The position numbers and the translations under genes are program-made. This document shows positions 13,466 through 21,257 of a DNA stretch of 34,609 nt, one piece after another (positions within the stretch are counted from its first letter, which is position 1; each line of letters begins with the position of its first letter). The stretch spans positions 1 through 34,609 of the IMG/VR virus record IMGVR_UViG_3300020470_000091, one strand, 5' to 3'. The stretch is from a virus. Under the pieces are notes generated by a model. The model had not been told where the DNA came from and did no database searches. It saw only the letters and a list, made by a program, of their open reading frames with translations.

Positions 13466-13953
13466 GCTGTTTCTCTAAACCAATATGGTGTAGGTCTATT
13501 CTTCCATGTGGAGAATGAACCTTTGTCGTTGATATAATACTTTCTGTATGCAAGTATAGAACTTGTCATCTTATACTCTTCTGGCATACATTGTGGTGGT
13601 GGGTTCCATGTAACTTGTGGTATGTTGTCTGGTGCTTTTGCAAGTGGTACTCTGAGTTGTCTATCACTTGCATGTTGTTTACCATATCTATATGTGTACT
13701 CATCACTTAATGCAACAAACAAGTCATAAAGATATCTGTAATGCATATGTGAAGACCTCACCCATATAGTTGATGGATGGTTCACATGTGCATTCTTATA
13801 AAGTTTGTGGGTATCTGCATATTCATCACCATCTAACTGACGATGTGCAGTAGATAACATTTGTGCAGACTCTAGTATCATCTTGACACAATGTTTGTCG
13901 TTGTGCATCTTAGCACATATGGTTGGATCACTGTCTAAATAAAATATATTCAT
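13462..13953 (-). CDS. Conserved phage protein of the MNIF-LD-D family
   Basis: A 163-residue protein opening MNIFYLDSDPTICAKMHNDK followed by HCVKMILESAQMLSTAHRQL, then HPSTIWVRSSHMHYRYLYDLF and a C-terminal TPYWFR. This pattern is common in T4-like and other marine phages. The spaced His and acidic residues faintly resemble pyrimidine-dimer glycosylase (DenV) relatives, but DenV catalytic features are not evident, so I leave the function open. The ATG lies 6 nt after a perfect sigma70 -10 box and there is no Shine-Dalgarno, predicting a leaderless mRNA. It heads the operon that ends with the exonuclease. Confidence 0.78.
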   Translation of the reverse strand: MNIFYLDSDPTICAKMHNDKHCVKMILESAQMLSTAHRQLDGDEYADTHKLYKNAHVNHPSTIWVRSSHMHYRYLYDLFVALSDEYTYRYGKQHASDRQLRVPLAKAPDNIPQVTWNPPPQCMPEEYKMTSSILAYRKYYINDKGSFSTWKNRPTPYWFRETA

Positions 13954-13959
13954 AATATA

Positions 13960-13988
13960 ATTATACTAGCAAAATGGATTTTTGTCAA
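13960..13988 (-). promoter_or_regulatory. Consensus sigma70 promoter, leaderless geometry
   Basis: TTGACA, 17-nt spacer, TATAAT, both hexamers perfect. The downstream ATG at 13953 begins 6 nt after the -10, at the expected transcription start. Confidence 0.85.
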
Positions 13989-14167
13989 TCAGAATCTTTT
14001 TGCATTTGGTCATCGTATTCATTAGACTTCATCTTCTTGACTTTATCTAATTCTTTCTCAATTGCATTCTTCTCTGCAACTAATTCTGCAATACGAACCA
14101 TCAATTCTCTGTTCTGTTTTTCCATTTCACGAACATTACCTTCAAGAATTTGGTAAGTGTTTGGCAT
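13985..14167 (-). CDS. Small coiled-coil protein (60 aa)
   Basis: Nearly the whole protein is a predicted coiled coil: EGNVREMEKQNRELMVRIAE followed by LVAEKNAIEKELDKVKKMK. It overlaps the end of the upstream gene by 26 nt, and the end of its coding region overlaps the -35 of the next promoter. No Cys, no membrane segment. Function unknown; the length and heptads suggest a small oligomerising adaptor. Confidence 0.6.
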   Translation of the reverse strand: MPNTYQILEGNVREMEKQNRELMVRIAELVAEKNAIEKELDKVKKMKSNEYDDQMQKDSD

Positions 14168-14453
14168 TTCTTTTATCTCTTACTTTAAGTTGTGCTTGGA
14201 TTATAACCTTCTCTTTCTCTGTAAAAACATCGATAGATTTAGGCCCCCAGACTGTTCCAAATCTCGTAAGTTTATCACATGCAGATAACATATTATTCCA
14301 TACATCATCTTCTGGACAACCCTTCCGATCTTTCTCGAACAGTTTACGACTAAACCTTAATGATTTGGTCTTATTCTTTTCTGCATATTCAGCTATTTCC
14401 CTGCCGATTTCTGCCAGTTTTAACTCTCCCTCAGTCATATCATAATATCCCAT
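14142..14453 (-). CDS. Hypothetical protein (103 aa)
   Basis: Begins MGYYDMTEGELKLAEIGREI, then an acidic-basic helical body and RFGTVWGPKSIDVFTEKEKV near residue 75. An AAGGAG Shine-Dalgarno precedes the ATG, and a GGGTACAT-class promoter lies about 35 nt upstream. No family recognised. The 26-nt overlap with the coiled-coil ORF downstream suggests that both are expressed from this promoter. Confidence 0.65.
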   Translation of the reverse strand: MGYYDMTEGELKLAEIGREIAEYAEKNKTKSLRFSRKLFEKDRKGCPEDDVWNNMLSACDKLTRFGTVWGPKSIDVFTEKEKVIIQAQLKVRDKRNAKHLPNS

Positions 14454-14487
14454 TATATACTCCTTGAGTTAATTATAAATTGTTATC

Positions 14488-14517
14488 ATTATACAAGAAT
14501 ATGTACCCTACAGTCAA
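14488..14517 (-). promoter_or_regulatory. Class A promoter with GGGTACAT spacer element
   Basis: TTGACT, 18-nt spacer, TATAAT. GGGTACAT lies at 14501-14508, three nt after the -35, the same place as in three other promoters of this window. Confidence 0.8.
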
Positions 14518-14948
14518 TTGTTTTCTGGAAACAAAGGAACAACCTTTGCACCTTTTTGTCTCTGTAGTTCTTCTTCATCTTGTTTTTTAATTTCTTCAAT
14601 ATCTTCTTCTAATTCTGAGGGAACTGGATAACCGAAATTTTGTAATAGTTCCTTGATATGTTGTGGTTCCATAAAGAGTTTATCAATACTGTCTTCATCT
14701 TGCCATTCAGTAAAGATATCTTCATTAGACTCTTGCATTATGGATTGTCTTGTTCTTAGGTAGGTATCACTGATAAGTGATAAATGTGTGATTGCTTTGT
14801 ATAATGACAACCAATTAGGATTTATATCCAATGGGTCGAGGTCTGGGTCGTCTGCATATGCAACTGATATCTTCTGAAACCAACCATCGTTTTGGGTTAT
14901 GACAAGAGCAAGATCACCCTTGTTCATCTTTAAAATGTGTTCTGTCAT
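14514..14948 (-). CDS. Hypothetical acidic protein (144 aa)
   Basis: Starts MTEHILKMNKGDLALVITQN and has a strongly acidic helical C-terminus (PSELEEDIEEIKKQDEEELQ). Segment NWLSLYKAITHLSLISDTYL is a likely amphipathic helix. The start overlaps the stop of the upstream gene (TAATG). Its coding end overlaps the -35 of the class A promoter. No family recognised. Confidence 0.7.
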   Translation of the reverse strand: MTEHILKMNKGDLALVITQNDGWFQKISVAYADDPDLDPLDINPNWLSLYKAITHLSLISDTYLRTRQSIMQESNEDIFTEWQDEDSIDKLFMEPQHIKELLQNFGYPVPSELEEDIEEIKKQDEEELQRQKGAKVVPLFPENN

Positions 14949-15727
14949 TAACTTGCTAATGGATGTCCACTTGGGTAGACTGTTGAATTTGGAATTGTTC
15001 CATCTTTATTGGTAGAATATTTGTCTTCATTCCATACACCATTTCTAGATAAATGTGCATATCCATTTCTATTCCACCAGTCTTCTAATTTGGTAACTTG
15101 TTCTAAACTACCACCAGTTACCATTTCATATTGTATTTTCATGTTCATAGATGATATTAGGAAACCATCTGCACATGATTGTTTTTGGGTTAACCTTCCT
15201 GCCTGATACTCTCTTAGATAGTCGTCTGCATATCTCCAGTAGACAGTTACTTTTGTTGAACCATCACCTTGTTTTTCAAACTCTTTCCAAGATGGGTTTA
15301 CAACTCCAGTTCTAACACTCCAGTTAACTGCAGCCATATGGCCTGGGTCAAATGTCTCTGATTCTGGCCCTGCATTTTCAGCAACATTGTTTGCATCTGC
15401 AATTCTTGTTGCTTCGTCTCTACCATCTGTCCTTGTTGCACCTTTAGCACTACCATCATGGAATGTCCATGAATCACCATGAATTGAATTCTCATTGTGG
15501 TCTGGCCATTCTGCATCAGATGGTGAAATTTGAGCTGCACCCTGTCGAGTATCAGTTAAAGTAAATGTACCAGCAGATGGATCGAGAATTCCATTAGGTG
15601 CAGTTGCATCATCATCTGCCCTTTGTGTTAAAATTTTATCTAGAACAGTATAATCTGAACCAGACCTTAATGCCATATGTTTAGTAAATACTACTTCTGC
15701 ATCATCTTTCCAACTTGGTGCTGCCAT
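14948..15727 (-). CDS. Hypothetical protein, possibly virion-associated (259 aa)
   Basis: Starts MAAPSWKDDAEVVFTKHMAL. The central part is rich in Gly, Asp, Thr and Trp (DPSAGTFTLTDTRQGAAQIS, DGSWTF-like turns), typical of beta-structured surface proteins, and the C-terminus holds VTVYWRYADDYLREYQAGRL. It follows two conserved T4-like proteins by 3 nt. I recognise no domain. A minor structural or decoration role is plausible from composition only. Confidence 0.65.
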   Translation of the reverse strand: MAAPSWKDDAEVVFTKHMALRSGSDYTVLDKILTQRADDDATAPNGILDPSAGTFTLTDTRQGAAQISPSDAEWPDHNENSIHGDSWTFHDGSAKGATRTDGRDEATRIADANNVAENAGPESETFDPGHMAAVNWSVRTGVVNPSWKEFEKQGDGSTKVTVYWRYADDYLREYQAGRLTQKQSCADGFLISSMNMKIQYEMVTGGSLEQVTKLEDWWNRNGYAHLSRNGVWNEDKYSTNKDGTIPNSTVYPSGHPLAS

Positions 15728-15730
15728 TTT

Positions 15731-16147
15731 TTAACCCCTTGTTACTTTTTTAACTCTATCAATCTGTTGATTGATAATTGCCTTTCTGTTAGGCCAATAG
15801 ATGTATTCTTTATCCTCATTCTCCATAAGTTTGTAGAGTAGTGGTAGGATAAGTTCTTCTGCTTCTGCAAGACTTGATTTCAATTTACTAACTGCAACAT
15901 CTGTTGAACTACCGATGTTTGATTTTGCATCTTCTAGTTCATCAAGTGCAGATGAGACCACTTTAGTAAGTACATCTACCTTACTATCAAGTTCCTCAAT
16001 TTGTTTTACATTCACAGCACTCTTAGATGACTCTGCAACTTGTTTAAGGTCTTCTGCAATCTTCTCTTGAATTGCAGCTGCTTCACCAGTCTTAGTTACT
16101 AGTTCATCTTGGTCTACTGCCGTAAAACCGAAATCTAAATCTGCCAT
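15731..16147 (-). CDS. Conserved marine T4-like coiled-coil protein (138 aa)
   Basis: Begins MADLDFGFTAVDQDELVTKT, has a long Ala/Glu/Lys coiled coil (residues 25-105), and ends LMENEDKEYIYWPNRKAIIN, QQIDRVKKVTRG. The DFGFTAVD opening and the KEYIYWPNR ending recur together in cyanophage and pelagiphage proteins of similar size. Function is not known to me. It lies between two genes with gaps of only 3 nt, so it is part of one transcript. Confidence 0.75.
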   Translation of the reverse strand: MADLDFGFTAVDQDELVTKTGEAAAIQEKIAEDLKQVAESSKSAVNVKQIEELDSKVDVLTKVVSSALDELEDAKSNIGSSTDVAVSKLKSSLAEAEELILPLLYKLMENEDKEYIYWPNRKAIINQQIDRVKKVTRG

Positions 16148-16150
16148 TTA

Positions 16151-16474
16151 TTATTTCCTCTTAGGTTTTCTATTTGCCTTAGGTACATCTTTCTCATCGT
16201 CTTCCTCTGCTACTGTGTCGCCCTCTTCTGGGGTCGCCTCTTCAAAGGAAGCACCACCAAACTGTTCAGTATTGGTTGCACCTTGAGCCTGTTGTATCAA
16301 TTGACTCTGATGTTGGGATTCTGCAAGAACCTTATCTCTGAGATTACCTATTGCAGTAAACTCTTCTGCCTTGAATGCACCCCTATTAGCAGCAGTGTCA
16401 ATAATTGCAATCATAGATGTAAAATCTTGAAGATTTATAAATCTTAGTTGCATCGCATTTTGCTGTTCAGCCAT
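16151..16474 (-). CDS. Conserved T4-like hypothetical protein (107 aa)
   Basis: N-terminal two thirds are helical (NLQDFTSMIAIIDTAANRGA, then FKAEEFTAIGNLRDKVLAES), followed by an acidic linker and a basic end (KANRKPKRK). The N-terminal pattern is shared with small proteins of marine T4-like phages that sit next to the DFGFTAVD protein, as here. Function unknown. A GGAGTTATT Shine-Dalgarno precedes the ATG. Confidence 0.7.
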   Translation of the reverse strand: MAEQQNAMQLRFINLQDFTSMIAIIDTAANRGAFKAEEFTAIGNLRDKVLAESQHQSQLIQQAQGATNTEQFGGASFEEATPEEGDTVAEEDDEKDVPKANRKPKRK

Positions 16475-16580
16475 AATAACTCCATTCTAAATGTGGTGGA
16501 TACTGGAATAGTTTTGTACCCACTCTTAAATGATTAATTGACTCCTTACTATCCCAACTGGTTAAAGTTAATACCTTCAT
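16467..16580 (-). CDS. Possible small ORF (37 aa)
   Basis: Encodes MKVLTLTSWDSKESINHLRV, ending HLEWSYYG, and overlaps the next start by 8 nt. A GGGGGTGAT stretch, able to pair with 16S rRNA, lies 13 nt before the ATG, a long spacing. The remainder of this gap (16581-16662) holds nothing I can identify. Support is modest: placement and an open frame only. Confidence 0.4.
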   Translation of the reverse strand: MKVLTLTSWDSKESINHLRVGTKLFQYPPHLEWSYYG

Positions 16581-16662
16581 AACGACAGTTAAGATCACCC
16601 CCTTATCTTTCAAGTTGGTTTTTCAGTCCTCACTCACTCATTCTAAAAATTACCCCATCACC

Positions 16663-16968
16663 CTAAAAAGGGCCAGATGGGAATCTACTTATTGGATTAG
16701 GACTTGTACTTCCTACATCCACCTTTTTCTCTACTGGAACTTCCCAGTCTGGATTGGCACATGACCAACCTCTGCCTGGCACTTTCCAAGTAGAAGAATT
16801 CTTATCGTATAAAAATTCAATTACCTCATCATTCTTTGGATCAAATAATTTTACTAGACCATAGATTGGGTCAAAGTGTCTTACTTCTGCAATGGTACTA
16901 ACACCATCCCTATCATAAGTTACACTTCTCTCTAAATCTGTTACACCTAGTTTATTTGTTGAATCCAT
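16663..16968 (-). CDS. Hypothetical late protein (101 aa)
   Basis: Starts MDSTNKLGVTDLERSVTYDR and looks beta-rich (EVRHFDPIYGLVKLFDPKND, EVIEFLYDK), ending in a Pro/Ser-rich tail (TSPNPISRFPSGPF). A perfect TATAAATACT lies 5 nt before the ATG and no Shine-Dalgarno is visible, so a leaderless late transcript is predicted. Late control points to a virion-related role. No family recognised. Confidence 0.7.
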   Translation of the reverse strand: MDSTNKLGVTDLERSVTYDRDGVSTIAEVRHFDPIYGLVKLFDPKNDEVIEFLYDKNSSTWKVPGRGWSCANPDWEVPVEKKVDVGSTSPNPISRFPSGPF

Positions 16969-16973
16969 AGTAG

Positions 16974-16981
16974 TATTTATA
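16974..16981 (-). promoter_or_regulatory. T4-type late promoter, 5 nt before a start codon
   Basis: TATAAATACTACT followed directly by ATG. The arrangement copies the one at 4152-4159 (TATAAATACTAGT then ATG) with a single base change in the 5-nt gap. Confidence 0.72.
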
Positions 16982-16982
16982 C

Positions 16983-17723
16983 TTATTGAGGTGTTAGATT
17001 GAACCCAGCAGCCTCACAAACTTCTTTTGTGATGTTCTTAAATGGCATTTTCTTTTGTCTAATTTCATTTAAGAATTCTGCTTCTGATGTTTCCAAAGAC
17101 CTTAGAGTATCCAAGAATATCTCTTCTCTCTTAGCAGGTTTTGCTTGTGAACGACCACCTTCTACCCAATACTGCATTCTTTTATAAACACGAATGAGTC
17201 TTTCTGGTGCCATATCCATAGCACCTGCTGGTGTATCTGGGTCTCCGATTACAAAATTATCTGGTAATCCTTCTGGTAAAGTGAACACAACTCTATCATC
17301 AAATGCAGCCTTTAAACAATAAACTACATCTGCCCTTTCAGTAAACTTAGATAGTTGTGCAACTTGGTCTTTCTTACCTCTTAATGAGTTAACACCCTTA
17401 AGTATTTCTACAACACTTGGGTTTCTAGGTAAAGTATCAGCAGTCCATTTCTTAGGTGCAGACGATTTCTTAGGTTCTTCAACCTTGTCTGGGCCCTTAA
17501 GAACTTTCTCTTTGGTAGAACCTTTTTCAATTGGTTCTATAACTGGTGAACCATTTCCATCATAACCGAAGTCCTCTTCTTTGATTCCATTAGAACTCTC
17601 ATCGAGTTGTTCAATCATTTCTTGAGCAGCAGCCATTTGATCACCAATATCTACTTTTTTCTGTTTTTCTAAAGTTTTTTTGTTTAAGGAACCTTTAGGT
17701 CGTCCCCTTCCTCTTTTCGCCAT
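16983..17723 (-). CDS. AT-hook protein of the DUF6433-like T4-phage family
   Basis: Start chosen at the ATG giving MAKRGRGRPKGSLNKKTLEK; an upstream TTG would add two residues but lies inside the RNase H stop region. Residues 4-14 form a classic AT-hook (RGRGRPKGS), flanked by basic residues, for minor-groove binding. After an acidic linker, residues 95-245 (NPSVVEILKGVNSLRGKKDQ, VVYCLKAAFDDRVVFTLPEG, KREEIFLDTLRSLETSEAEF, KKMPFKNITKEV) resemble the T4-like family I know as DUF6433. The family has no assigned role. It starts 2 nt after the RNase H stop with GGAG as Shine-Dalgarno. Confidence 0.72.
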   Translation of the reverse strand: MAKRGRGRPKGSLNKKTLEKQKKVDIGDQMAAAQEMIEQLDESSNGIKEEDFGYDGNGSPVIEPIEKGSTKEKVLKGPDKVEEPKKSSAPKKWTADTLPRNPSVVEILKGVNSLRGKKDQVAQLSKFTERADVVYCLKAAFDDRVVFTLPEGLPDNFVIGDPDTPAGAMDMAPERLIRVYKRMQYWVEGGRSQAKPAKREEIFLDTLRSLETSEAEFLNEIRQKKMPFKNITKEVCEAAGFNLTPQ

Positions 17724-17725
17724 AA

Positions 17726-18571
17726 TCAAAAATCTCCGATATGTTCTTGCAATTCCATTAACCTATTCTTAATAAAGTAGTTGAGTAGACCACTTCTTGG
17801 TTTTGGATTAAAGTTCTCAAACTCTTCCAGAATTGCATCTTTATATTGTTTAGGTATATAGGTGAGATCAATAAGTGTTCTATTTCTCTGGAAGTTTCTT
17901 TCTACCTCACTGTCTTTTTCAACCAGTGGGTCTAATAAGATACCTCTTTTCTTTTTAGAAATAGGTCTCTGCCTAATACCTTCTACTATACAATCATCTT
18001 GACTTAAAACATTAGGAACTCCATCCCCTTTGTCTCCACTTATAATGTGGTTTGCAAGATATTCTGTTGCCTCATTATTATTTAGTGTGATAGTTTTTCT
18101 TGTTATTGGTGAATACTGATTGACTTTCTTGTATCTCTGTAACTGTTGAAAGTCTTTATCACCACTAACTATCATAATGTTCTCAGAGTCCCCATATCGT
18201 TCACAGAGAACCCCTATAACATCATCCGCTTCACAACCCCATACATTGAGATACTTGTATGGGAAATTGTCTCTCAGTTCGTCTCTAACTTTGTTGAGAC
18301 ACTCAAATACTAGATTCCAATCTAAATCAGATTCGTCTCTACCTTTTTTCCTATGTGCTTTATACAGAGGAAAGAAATCTTTTCTCCAATAATGTATAGA
18401 ATCCGAGCAGAGAACTACTTCTCCAAACTTCTTAGTATATTGTTTTCTATAATTCGCAATTGATTTAAGACAGATATGTCTTACCAAGTCCTCAGAGATT
18501 GGGTCTTTTCCACCCCTAGTCTGAGCCATAAGTGATGCAATCATCACTTGAGTCAAGTCTATTAGTATCAT
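17726..18571 (-). CDS. rnh: RNase H / 5'-3' flap exonuclease (T4 rnh type)
   Basis: A 281-residue FEN/5'-nuclease. Acidic metal-binding residues appear in the usual order: D5 in MILIDLTQVM, D57 in CSDSIHYWRK, E114/D116/D117 in GCEADDVIG, D138/D140 in VSGDKDFQQL, and D180/D183 in ISGDKGDGVPN, which also begins the helix-three-turn-helix. T4 RNase H is 305 residues. It removes RNA primers and adjacent DNA from lagging-strand fragments in cooperation with gp32. The start abuts the stop of the upstream unknown gene, and the downstream AT-hook gene begins 2 nt after its TGA. Confidence 0.92.
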   Translation of the reverse strand: MILIDLTQVMIASLMAQTRGGKDPISEDLVRHICLKSIANYRKQYTKKFGEVVLCSDSIHYWRKDFFPLYKAHRKKGRDESDLDWNLVFECLNKVRDELRDNFPYKYLNVWGCEADDVIGVLCERYGDSENIMIVSGDKDFQQLQRYKKVNQYSPITRKTITLNNNEATEYLANHIISGDKGDGVPNVLSQDDCIVEGIRQRPISKKKRGILLDPLVEKDSEVERNFQRNRTLIDLTYIPKQYKDAILEEFENFNPKPRSGLLNYFIKNRLMELQEHIGDF

Positions 18572-19687
18572 TTAATTCACTTTCAATAATATAGTGTGTT
18601 GGTTTATTCTTCCTGTTGGAATGGACGATTTTGTGTTTATTTCATCCATTACTTTACTTAATACTATTTTACCACCTTTCTGTATTCTGTCAAGGAAATA
18701 ATCTGTCTTGTTTCCTATCTTCTTAGTGGTTCCTCTAAAATTCTGTAATGTAGTTCCTTTGATACCAATTCCACCTCTATCCAGTGCAAGGTATCTGGTG
18801 ATTTCTTTTGTCTTGGTGTTGAATGCCCAGAACTCCATAGAACCGACAATCATTGTAGGGTCAAGTGATGTTAGTTGGTAGTCTGCATCACTCCACTTGT
18901 ACTTTAGGTTCTTAGATTGTTGTTCTGCACTGTAAATCTTTTTCTTTCTTGGTTTTCTCTTCGATTTACCATCGGCATATTTCTCTATTGATTCAATAAT
19001 ATCTTCATGAAACTTTTTAAACTTTCTTAATTGTGGTTTAGTTAGGAATGAATATCCTTCTTTAAGTTGTGGGTCAGTACCATCTAATGCTTCTGTAACT
19101 TCTGCAAGATTAGGTCTAAAGATATCTGCAATCTTTAATGCAACTGGCCCAGATACTTTCAAATCTTGTAGATATGCAAATGTGTTAAAATCTGATTTCA
19201 TGTTTGTAGATTCTAATACACAATCTATTGCATAGTCTATCTCACCACTCAATACATTTGCTTTATTCTGTATCCTTTCTTGAATGGATACAAATGGTTT
19301 CTTAGGTTCGTATTTCCTTTTCTCTTTTGTAGTGTTAATCTTTTTAACGATACTATCGATTAATGGTTTAATCTTTTCTTCTACAGTCATACCACCCAAG
19401 TTTGGTGGTTCTGGGAAATCTGGGTCTGTTATACATGGGACTTGTCTTAACTCCATACGAGCAAGACTTGCTGTTGAATTAGGAATGTGGTCTGAATACT
19501 TTCTGACTTTATCAATATACTCTGAATGATACTCATTATGTTTCATCCAGTCTGCCAACCAACCACTTAGTTGTTCTTTTTTAGACATATAAGAGTACCA
19601 TTGAAAACATGCATGGATGTTTCCTTGATAGTTTTCATCTGGTTCTGGCCCATAATGAATTTCGTCTATTGTCTTTTTTCTTCCCAT
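18572..19687 (-). CDS. Conserved hypothetical protein (371 aa)
   Basis: A basic protein starting MGRKKTIDEIHYGPEPDENY. Segments: FQWYSYMSKKEQLSGWLADW near residue 30, a Lys-rich linker at 245-260 (DGKSKRKPRKKKIYSAE), and a C-terminal half with KYKWSDADYQLTSLDPTMIV, FWAFNTKTKEITRYLALDRG and IGIKGTTLQNF, which looks beta-rich. Similar large proteins are found next to RNase H in marine T4-like phages as far as I recall, without function. Its stop touches the RNase H start, indicating one transcript. DNA binding is suggested by charge only. Confidence 0.72.
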   Translation of the reverse strand: MGRKKTIDEIHYGPEPDENYQGNIHACFQWYSYMSKKEQLSGWLADWMKHNEYHSEYIDKVRKYSDHIPNSTASLARMELRQVPCITDPDFPEPPNLGGMTVEEKIKPLIDSIVKKINTTKEKRKYEPKKPFVSIQERIQNKANVLSGEIDYAIDCVLESTNMKSDFNTFAYLQDLKVSGPVALKIADIFRPNLAEVTEALDGTDPQLKEGYSFLTKPQLRKFKKFHEDIIESIEKYADGKSKRKPRKKKIYSAEQQSKNLKYKWSDADYQLTSLDPTMIVGSMEFWAFNTKTKEITRYLALDRGGIGIKGTTLQNFRGTTKKIGNKTDYFLDRIQKGGKIVLSKVMDEINTKSSIPTGRINQHTILLKVN

Positions 19688-19704
19688 AATAAATTAATTA
19701 TTAA

Positions 19705-20316
19705 TTAAGTATCATCTGAATAAAACAGATGGTCTTGGTGAACTGCCACTTGGTGATATACTTCACTCCAAAATGGTTTCACCTTCTTAGAATGATACCA
19801 CAATGCACCCTCTGTATTATCCTTTGGTCTTTTAAAAATAACCGAAGTCGCAAGTGCATGGGATTCATTCCACGCAGTCATTTCATGTTCAAATGGTTCA
19901 TCTGACTTTCCATCGCAGTACCACGAGAACTGACATGAATGTAAATCAATTCTACCACTAGGGTAGTATTTTGTTTGTTTTACAACACCACAAATGGTGT
20001 TAGGGAATCTTGGGTCTTCTACTCTATTCAGAGTAACTTGAGCAACTGCAAGTCTTCCCTCTTTACTTTGATTCCTTGCCTCCCAGTATATATTTTCTGC
20101 AAGGCAACGAATCTCTTCTTCCGAAGCATCCAGAGCAAGTCGTTTAATTTCTTCTTCTCTCCGAATTTTTTCCAATTCTATATGTTCTTCAATTCGATCA
20201 ATTTGTTCTTGTTGAATCTCATTCTCTGTTTTGATATTATGCGTATGTACTATTACTGCAAGAATCAAACCAGCCGTAAACATTACAAGTGCTGGAAATC
20301 TATCTCTCTTATCCAT
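19705..20316 (-). CDS. Cell-wall hydrolase (SleB/CwlJ type), membrane-anchored endolysin
   Basis: Start moved to the ATG at 20316 because GAGGTG lies 6 nt upstream; the longer frame to 20355 lacks such a site. Residues 8-25 (PALVMFTAGLILAVIV) form an N-terminal signal anchor, residues 28-65 a charged coiled coil, and residues 66-200 the hydrolase: EEEIRCLAENIYWEARNQ with the expected catalytic Glu (about E79), GRLAVAQVTLNRVEDPRFP, and SCQFSWYCDG. This is the Hydrolase_2 family that cleaves peptidoglycan. The anchor suggests export by the host Sec system and release on membrane depolarisation, as in SAR endolysins; that is inference. Confidence 0.82.
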   Translation of the reverse strand: MDKRDRFPALVMFTAGLILAVIVHTHNIKTENEIQQEQIDRIEEHIELEKIRREEEIKRLALDASEEEIRCLAENIYWEARNQSKEGRLAVAQVTLNRVEDPRFPNTICGVVKQTKYYPSGRIDLHSCQFSWYCDGKSDEPFEHEMTAWNESHALATSVIFKRPKDNTEGALWYHSKKVKPFWSEVYHQVAVHQDHLFYSDDT

Positions 20317-20365
20317 AGGCACCTCTTTTTTACAGTGTCGAATTTTATTTATCACTTTTAAGATT

Positions 20366-20677
20366 TTAAGATACTATAAAGGTTATCAAATTTTTAACTA
20401 AAAAGAGTAATCCGACCCCATTTAGTATAATTAATGCCCTATCTTTCCATAATAAGGACACTACCAACCATAAGGATACACCCACAATTGATAGAACTAA
20501 ATCGTACATTTCTAACCCTACAACACCTCTTAGGGACATTGCCATCAACACAAATGCAGATGCAATCCATTTAATATACCAGTCTAAAGTATACTTTGGT
20601 GTTGCAGATTTAAAAATCCTTTTTGACTTTAATATTTCTTCTTTCTTAAAGTCTCCTATTTTAACTTCCTTCGTCAT
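20366..20677 (-). CDS. Small integral membrane protein (103 aa)
   Basis: Start set at ATG 20677 (MTKEVKIGDFKKEEILKSKR), overlapping the end of the upstream gene by 17 nt; the longer frame would overlap it by about 100 nt. Membrane segments: WIASAFVLMAMSLRGVVG, YDLVLSIVGVSLWLVVSLLW and ALIILNGVGLLFLVKNLI, three helices with a basic cytoplasmic N-terminus. Similar three-helix proteins with a W-K-D-R loop occur in marine T4-like phages. Function unknown; a holin-like or membrane-stabilising role is possible given the endolysin gene downstream. Confidence 0.7.
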   Translation of the reverse strand: MTKEVKIGDFKKEEILKSKRIFKSATPKYTLDWYIKWIASAFVLMAMSLRGVVGLEMYDLVLSIVGVSLWLVVSLLWKDRALIILNGVGLLFLVKNLITFIVS

Positions 20678-20855
20678 AAGTCTTAGTCCATGCTGTAAAC
20701 ACTTCCATTGCTCTCTGTTTTGAGAGATTAAACTCATCTTCCAGTACCTTTGGGGCACCAAACATATTCATCAATCCACTTTCACGCAGAATGTCTAGAA
20801 AGATAAAAAACCTTTCATTTTCGGCACCTTTAGATGCCACATTTTCACTTATCAT
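20661..20855 (-). CDS. Small conserved helical protein (64 aa)
   Basis: MISENVASKGAENERFFIFL, then DILRESGLMNMFGAPKVLED and EFNLSKQRAMEVFTAWTKTY. This matches a small family in cyanophages and pelagiphages with the F-x-x-L-x-x-L-R-x-S-G-x-x-N-M-F-G-A core. AGGAGAAG lies just before the ATG, which also overlaps the stop of the 43-residue basic ORF. Probably an all-helical regulatory or adaptor protein; role unknown. Confidence 0.8.
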   Translation of the reverse strand: MISENVASKGAENERFFIFLDILRESGLMNMFGAPKVLEDEFNLSKQRAMEVFTAWTKTYDEGS

Positions 20856-20983
20856 AATTCTTCTCCTAATAAGTTGACTCTTCGTACTCTCTTATTTGAG
20901 AGTTGTTTGTTCTTTTTTGTCTCTTTCCTTGAAAGAGAATTAATAACTTCTTTTTTTGCTCTTGGTACTCTTTTCTTTGTCAT
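20852..20983 (-). CDS. Very basic small protein (43 aa)
   Basis: MTKKRVPRAKKEVINSLSRK continues to VRRVNLLGEEL. About two fifths of residues are Lys or Arg. The start overlaps the upstream stop (ATGA) and the stop overlaps the downstream start (ATGA). The region also holds the Shine-Dalgarno of the next gene. Nucleic acid binding is plausible from charge. Confidence 0.55.
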   Translation of the reverse strand: MTKKRVPRAKKEVINSLSRKETKKNKQLSNKRVRRVNLLGEEL

Positions 20984-21171
20984 CTTTTTAGTTTGATAAA
21001 TTTCCTTCGTGCTTTGGAAAACAACTTGGATGGTTTTTTATAAAAGATTTCTTCTTTTGTTCCTGTCTTGATATAACCTACATTCTGATTCTGTTCATTA
21101 AAGATGTAAGTATGATTGGGAACTTTTTGGTTTCCCCAATCTGTTATCTCTTTTAAATATGTTAAACTCAA
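20980..21171 (-). CDS. Small conserved protein (63 aa), TTG start
   Basis: SLTYLKEITDWGNQKVPNHT, then YIFNEQNQNVGYIKTGTKEE, and a basic end (FSKARRKFIKLKR). The pattern is familiar from cyanophage small proteins. The first codon is TTG and overlaps the TGA of the 29-residue membrane ORF, so reinitiation by coupling is likely. Beta-hairpin followed by basic helix; function unknown. Confidence 0.75.
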   Translation of the reverse strand: MSLTYLKEITDWGNQKVPNHTYIFNEQNQNVGYIKTGTKEEIFYKKPSKLFSKARRKFIKLKR

Positions 21172-21257
21172 AATATACCTAATGCGATTAATAGGATAAG
21201 GATGAATTCATCGATTATCATTATTCCTACAAAAATCTTTACTAATAATAATTTCAT
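21168..21257 (-). CDS. Membrane micro-peptide (29 aa)
   Basis: MKLLLVKIFVGIMIIDEFIL followed by ILLIALGIF: almost wholly hydrophobic with one DE pair in the middle. A GGAG Shine-Dalgarno lies 8 nt upstream, and the stop overlaps the TTG start of the next gene. Good initiation signals make it credible despite its size. Confidence 0.6.
   Translation of the reverse strand: MKLLLVKIFVGIMIIDEFILILLIALGIF

Noticed and set aside
13462-13953. T4 DenV-type pyrimidine-dimer glycosylase
   Set aside because: The protein has spaced His and acidic residues reminiscent of that fold, but no DenV-like N-terminal Thr or catalytic Glu context can be aligned by eye.
16581-16662. Terminator at CCCTAAAAAGGG (16.66 kb)
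   Set aside because: The stem is only 4 bp with a 4-nt loop, and it lies at the end of a coding region; too weak to call.
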